From Spartobacteria bacterium (GTDB lineage Bacteria; Verrucomicrobiota; Verrucomicrobiia; Chthoniobacterales; UBA10450): 34,954 nt of DNA. A program made the translations under genes and the position numbers. Below the pieces are notes generated by a model. It was not told the origin of the DNA and did no database searches. It saw nothing but the letters and a program-made list of their open reading frames with translations. The DNA lies in assembly GCA_003134765.1 (NCBI GenBank), contig PLCM01000023.1:1-34954 (forward strand), written 5' to 3'. Position 1 is the first letter of the stretch. Each line of letters starts with the position of its first letter. Shown here piece after piece: positions 31,575 to 34,954 of the stretch.

Positions 31575-33943
31575 GCACCCAGTGGCGCAAGATCGTGGGA
31601 GATTTCCGCGAACATCGGCTGCAGATTTTTCTCATCGGTTTAGTCCTCGCTTTAGGGACGGCGGGCGTGGTGGCGGCGTTGAATGCGCGCGCCATCCTGC
31701 AACGCGAGATTGCGAAGAGCTACCGTAGCGCTCTCTCCGCGGACGTCGTCCTCTGGTTCGACAAGGTTGAACCGGAATTGTTAGCCAGGGTTCGCTCGCA
31801 GTCGCGGGTAGCGGCGGCAGACGCGCGGCGGGTGGCCTTCACCCGCGTCGAAGGGAAGTCCGGGGTCCTGTTTCCGATGCAGTTGACGATCGTGCGAGAT
31901 TTCGCCAGTCAACAGGTGGGTGTCCTGCATCTTCATCAGACGGCGGCTTGGCCTCCGGCGGACGGAACGATTTTAGTCGAACAATCGGCGACTTCACTGA
32001 TTCCATCGGGGGATGGCGTGAAGTTGCGCGTGCGCACACCGGAAGGCGGCACCGTCGCCGTACCTTTCGCAGGTTTTGTGCATGACACGACGGTTGCTCC
32101 GAGTACACAGGATAGAGTCATCTATGCCTACATCACGCGTGGCACTGCCTCGATGCTGGGCCAAAGCGCGGAGATGGATCAGTTGCTCGTGCGAATAAAA
32201 GATCGGGCGGATATGAGCGACGCCACGCAGTTCGCCGACGATCTGAACGACATTCTCAAAACGAGCAATCAGGGGCCATTGCGTGTCGACGTTTTGAACA
32301 ACACGCATCCCCATGCCGCCCTGATGTCGACAATGCTGCGCGTTCTCCAGGCTTTCGCGACCATTGCTTTCATCTGTAGCGCCGCGCTCGCTGTCTACAT
32401 GGTCTCGCTCTGGATGAAACGCGAGATCAGGCAGGTGGGCATTATGAAAACGATTGGCGCGCGATCGCACCAGCTAGCCTGGCAATATCTGGCCCTTCTT
32501 TGTCCTTTGTTGGTCGTCGCGAATGCGGTCGCTTTGCCCGTCGGTGCGTGGCTGGGGCGCAGGATCGTAACTTACTACGAGGCCAATCTGAACATCGACG
32601 TCACCCAGCACAGCGTGCCGTCATCGTTGTTACTCTATGAAATAGTGATCACTCTCGGCATTCCCTTTTTGGCAATGGCCGTCCCAACGATTCGTGCGGC
32701 CCGGATGACCGCGCGCGATTCCATTCACGATCCCGGCATCTCCGCTCCTAGCGGCCGTGGCTTTTTTACCACGCGGTTGATTAAAATACCGGGCGACCGC
32801 CGCTCGACCTTTGCCCTCCGAAATACTTTTCGCCGGCCCTGGCGTCTCGCGGTTACTCTCGTCGCGCTCTCGTTAGGCGGCGCGCTGCTCCTTACCGCCG
32901 ACAATACCTACCAAAGCTTGATGGATGTAGTCGACCGGTCGCTGATTAATCGCGGGTACGATATTCATGTGCAACTACAACGGCCGGTGCCCGCGACTCA
33001 ATTGGAATCGGCCGCGCGCCGTATTCCCGACGTGCAAATCGCCGAAGCCTGGCGCAGCGCCGGCGTGACCATAGCGAAGAGTGCCGCTTCGGGTGCCATT
33101 AATGAAGGCCAGCGTTTCTTCGTTCTCGGTTATCCTGTGAATTCGGAGCTATTCAAATTACCGCTCGAAGAAGGACGCATGCCTTTGCCGGCCGAAGAGA
33201 ACGCCGTGGTGATCAACCGCCGCGCGCAATCGACCAGGACCGACCTGAAATTGGGCAGCCAAATGGAAGTTCATTTCCGGCAGCGCACCGCCAAAGTGCG
33301 GGTAGTGGGGGTGGTCGAAGAAATCGCGTCCAGGTCCCCTACGATTTATGCGTCGTTTCCCGCCTTCGAATTCATAACCAGGCTGGGCGATGTCTCTTCT
33401 GTCCTGCGGGTCAAAACAAATGGGATTCAGGAGACCGTCGCGAGTGCCCTTGATCAAACGTTGTTCGATGCCCATCTCACTCCAAGCCAGGTGCTGACCA
33501 GCGCCGAATTCCGGACAGCTTTGGACGAGCATCTCGCGGTGGTCACTCAAGTCATGAAATGGGTGGCGCTGGCCTCCGCGCTTGTCGGTGCCATTAGTCT
33601 CGCGGCGTCGGTGAGCCTTAACGTTCTGGAGCGGGCCCGCGAGATCGGCGTCATTCGTGCTCTGGGCGCGACTCCACGCACGGTGGCTGCAATCTTTCTT
33701 GCTGAGGGGGGCGCGGTCGCGCTGATCAGCGCCTTACTTTCGGTCGCGACCTCGATTTTCTTTTCCCGATTCTTGAATGAGACAGCCGGTCGCGAAATGC
33801 TCCAGGTTCCGGTGCCTCTCCATTTTTCTGGCGTGGGGCTCGCGCTGCTTAGCAGCGGAGTTTTATTCGTAATGCTCGGCGTGTGGCTCCCACTTCGGCG
33901 CGTGCTTCGCATGTCGGTACGCGATGCTGTGGCTTATGAGTGA
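31571..33943 (+). CDS. FtsX-like ABC transporter permease, two-domain
   Basis: A 790-residue permease with about eight membrane segments: one near the N-terminus (18-38), three around 255-390, one near 425-440, and three near 650-785. Between them are two large periplasmic domains, the layout of duplicated MacB_PCD-FtsX permeases. IRQVGIMKTIGARSHQLAWQYL and AREIGVIRALGATPRTVAAIFLAEG are the two FtsX coupling motifs that touch the ATPase. Such systems move lipids, lipoproteins, peptides or antibiotics out of the inner membrane. It is translationally coupled to the ATPase. The end of the operon is here; TetR follows after 182 bp. Confidence 0.93.
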   Translation: MSTQWRKIVGDFREHRLQIFLIGLVLALGTAGVVAALNARAILQREIAKSYRSALSADVVLWFDKVEPELLARVRSQSRVAAADARRVAFTRVEGKSGVLFPMQLTIVRDFASQQVGVLHLHQTAAWPPADGTILVEQSATSLIPSGDGVKLRVRTPEGGTVAVPFAGFVHDTTVAPSTQDRVIYAYITRGTASMLGQSAEMDQLLVRIKDRADMSDATQFADDLNDILKTSNQGPLRVDVLNNTHPHAALMSTMLRVLQAFATIAFICSAALAVYMVSLWMKREIRQVGIMKTIGARSHQLAWQYLALLCPLLVVANAVALPVGAWLGRRIVTYYEANLNIDVTQHSVPSSLLLYEIVITLGIPFLAMAVPTIRAARMTARDSIHDPGISAPSGRGFFTTRLIKIPGDRRSTFALRNTFRRPWRLAVTLVALSLGGALLLTADNTYQSLMDVVDRSLINRGYDIHVQLQRPVPATQLESAARRIPDVQIAEAWRSAGVTIAKSAASGAINEGQRFFVLGYPVNSELFKLPLEEGRMPLPAEENAVVINRRAQSTRTDLKLGSQMEVHFRQRTAKVRVVGVVEEIASRSPTIYASFPAFEFITRLGDVSSVLRVKTNGIQETVASALDQTLFDAHLTPSQVLTSAEFRTALDEHLAVVTQVMKWVALASALVGAISLAASVSLNVLERAREIGVIRALGATPRTVAAIFLAEGGAVALISALLSVATSIFFSRFLNETAGREMLQVPVPLHFSGVGLALLSSGVLFVMLGVWLPLRRVLRMSVRDAVAYE

Positions 33944-34125
33944 ACGCACGCATCGATTCTCTTGGTCCGGAACATGAAACATGGCTGCCATTCGAAAGGA
34001 GCGCACAAATCAAAGACCGCGTAGAAATGATCGCCGCAAGCGCAATTTACCGATCGCGAGCGAGGGAACGCCAGATCGCTTATCCAGCATTTGCTAAAAC
34101 TAGCCCGGGACTCCATAGATTGTGA

Positions 34126-34818
34126 ATGGGGCGTCCTAAGACCGTTGGAGACCGCGAGCTGCTCGAGATCGCACGAGTGGTCTTTCGGCAGCACGGGCAT
34201 ACCGTCACGACCCGCGACGTAGCGCGCGCGGCGGGTATTTCGCAAGCAGTCCTCTATCAGCGGTTCAAGACCAAGGACCAATTATTTCTGGCCGCGCTTA
34301 CCCTGGATGCGCCTTCCCTAGGCGGTCTGAGCGAAATTGAAGCCGCAGCGAAAGAAGACCCTCGGTCCTATCTCGCGGTCTTTGCCGCCTGGCTCAAAGA
34401 CCATAACCGAAATGTTCTGCCCAGCATCCTCACAATTTCAGCGCATCCCAAGTACGGAAAGGAGATGATGGACCAAATCCACCGGCACAATCGGGCCGGC
34501 GAGATCGCGGCCATTTTGCGGCTGCGGGTCCGGAGCTGGCAGCAAGCCGGTAAGATTGGCCCGGTTGATGTAATTTCTTTTGTGCACACTTTCATGCAAG
34601 CGCTCCACACGAAAGCGCTGATCGAGGTGCTCTCTGGCGATGACGTAAAGATCCCGAGCCGCCCAGGAGAAATGCGCACTTTTGTGGACGTCTTCTGGAA
34701 CGGGCTGAAGCCGCTCAAAACCGGGACATCCAGTCGGAGAGCGAAACCGGCACGCAAAAGAAACGCGGCTAGAAAAAGCCTAGCGCAGGAAATTCGGAAA
34801 AGTAGGCATGATTCATAA
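34126..34818 (+). CDS. TetR-family transcriptional regulator
   Basis: A 230-residue TetR-type repressor. The N-terminal HTH is ELLEIARVVFRQHGHTVTTRDVARAAGISQAVLYQRFKTKDQLFLAAL (about residues 11-58), followed by a helical ligand-binding domain and a basic tail SRRAKPARKRNAARKS. It sits behind the ABC exporter operon in the same direction. Local TetR regulators often repress the neighbouring exporter, so it probably responds to an exported compound. No operator palindrome was identified near 30300 or 34100. Confidence 0.92.
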   Translation: MGRPKTVGDRELLEIARVVFRQHGHTVTTRDVARAAGISQAVLYQRFKTKDQLFLAALTLDAPSLGGLSEIEAAAKEDPRSYLAVFAAWLKDHNRNVLPSILTISAHPKYGKEMMDQIHRHNRAGEIAAILRLRVRSWQQAGKIGPVDVISFVHTFMQALHTKALIEVLSGDDVKIPSRPGEMRTFVDVFWNGLKPLKTGTSSRRAKPARKRNAARKSLAQEIRKSRHDS

Positions 34819-34824
34819 GTGATC
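34809..34824. repeat. 16-bp direct repeat, right copy
   Basis: Identical to 30284-30299 and again placed over the last codons and stop of a gene (Asp-Ser-stop in both). Unlike the left copy, it has no -10 box behind it. Confidence 0.5.
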
Positions 34825-34832
34825 GTAGCGAC

Positions 34833-34854
34833 GACGCGGCTGAACGCCGCCGTC
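34833..34854. terminator. Possible bidirectional terminator hairpin
   Basis: GACGCGGC (34833-34840) and GCCGCCGTC (34846-34854) pair with one bulge around a TGAAC loop. It lies between the convergent stops of the TetR gene and the zinc-ribbon gene. There is no T-run, so termination is uncertain. Confidence 0.35.
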
Positions 34855-34954
34855 ATACCGCCCGGAAGGAAGCGCCGTTGCATTTAGGACAGGGAGGCGC
34901 GGTCTCGCCCGGAACCTTGCGGGTGAACCTTTTCACGTGACCACAAGTCTCACA
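34853..34954 (-). CDS. Zinc-ribbon protein, 5' truncated by the window edge
   Basis: The minus strand is open from the last base of the window to a TGA at 34855-34853 and encodes 33 residues: CETCGHVKRFTRKVPGETAP then PCPKCNGASFRAV. Two CxxC pairs 26 residues apart form a zinc ribbon, as in small RNA polymerase-related or rubredoxin-like domains. The N-terminal part lies beyond the right edge. It is convergent with the TetR gene. The protein's role cannot be told from this end. Confidence 0.65.
   Translation of the reverse strand, partial: CETCGHVKRFTRKVPGETAPPCPKCNGASFRAV

Noticed and set aside
33940..34125. Small ORF between permease and TetR genes
   Set aside because: No protein-like pattern or ribosome site; the region is more likely the TetR leader.

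Overview
The window looks like a contig from a soil-type verrucomicrobial genome (Verrucomicrobiota, perhaps Chthoniobacterales). This is inference from gene content: a DUF5069 protein, several tiny proteins of types I associate with that phylum, little use of Shine-Dalgarno sites, and a moderately GC-rich sequence. There is no rRNA, convincing tRNA or CRISPR array.

Left third (1-12.4 kb), metabolic and efflux genes, nearly all on the + strand: a truncated DUF5069 gene, a short-chain dehydrogenase with two SnoaL/NTF2-like proteins, then four consecutive transcription units. These are tiny coupled ORFs plus a lipase-like lipoprotein; a type II NADH dehydrogenase plus a small membrane protein; a basic 67-residue ORF plus a two-helix membrane protein; and an RND efflux pair. 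A divergent LysR regulator lies among them. Each unit is preceded by the same short hairpin-plus-box element, whose core sits exactly 59-60 nt before the first start codon. This is the clearest undescribed signal in the window and suggests a shared leader or regulon. A second, unrelated repeat of about 110 bp occurs twice, each time about 60 nt after the stop of the last gene in a unit.

Middle (12.4-23.5 kb), a defence-like or mobile island: a nucleoside deoxyribosyltransferase-like gene converges on a compact five-gene minus-strand operon (ImmA/IrrE-type protease, two-helix membrane protein, SAM-enzyme-like protein with NPPF, uncharacterised protein, P-loop nucleotide kinase). A serine recombinase sits next to it. 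Then comes a minus-strand restriction-modification set: small accessory proteins, C5-cytosine methyltransferase, GIY-YIG nuclease and Vsr nuclease. A 563-bp element with inverted termini and an 11-bp flanking direct repeat lies between methyltransferase and nuclease. A frameshifted TPR remnant and a membrane protein with a Rossmann/TIR-like middle domain follow.

Right third (22.8-35 kb): a 196-bp direct repeat brackets a small basic protein and a giant 1756-residue DUF4062-STAND-WD40-TPR protein. The right repeat copy carries a truncated gene copy fused to another gene's tail. After it come a gene remnant, a lone SymE-like protein, an ABC exporter operon (secreted protein, ATPase, FtsX-type permease) with a leaderless-looking promoter, a TetR regulator, and a partial zinc-ribbon gene at the right edge.

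Functional names rest on motifs read by eye. No database search was run.
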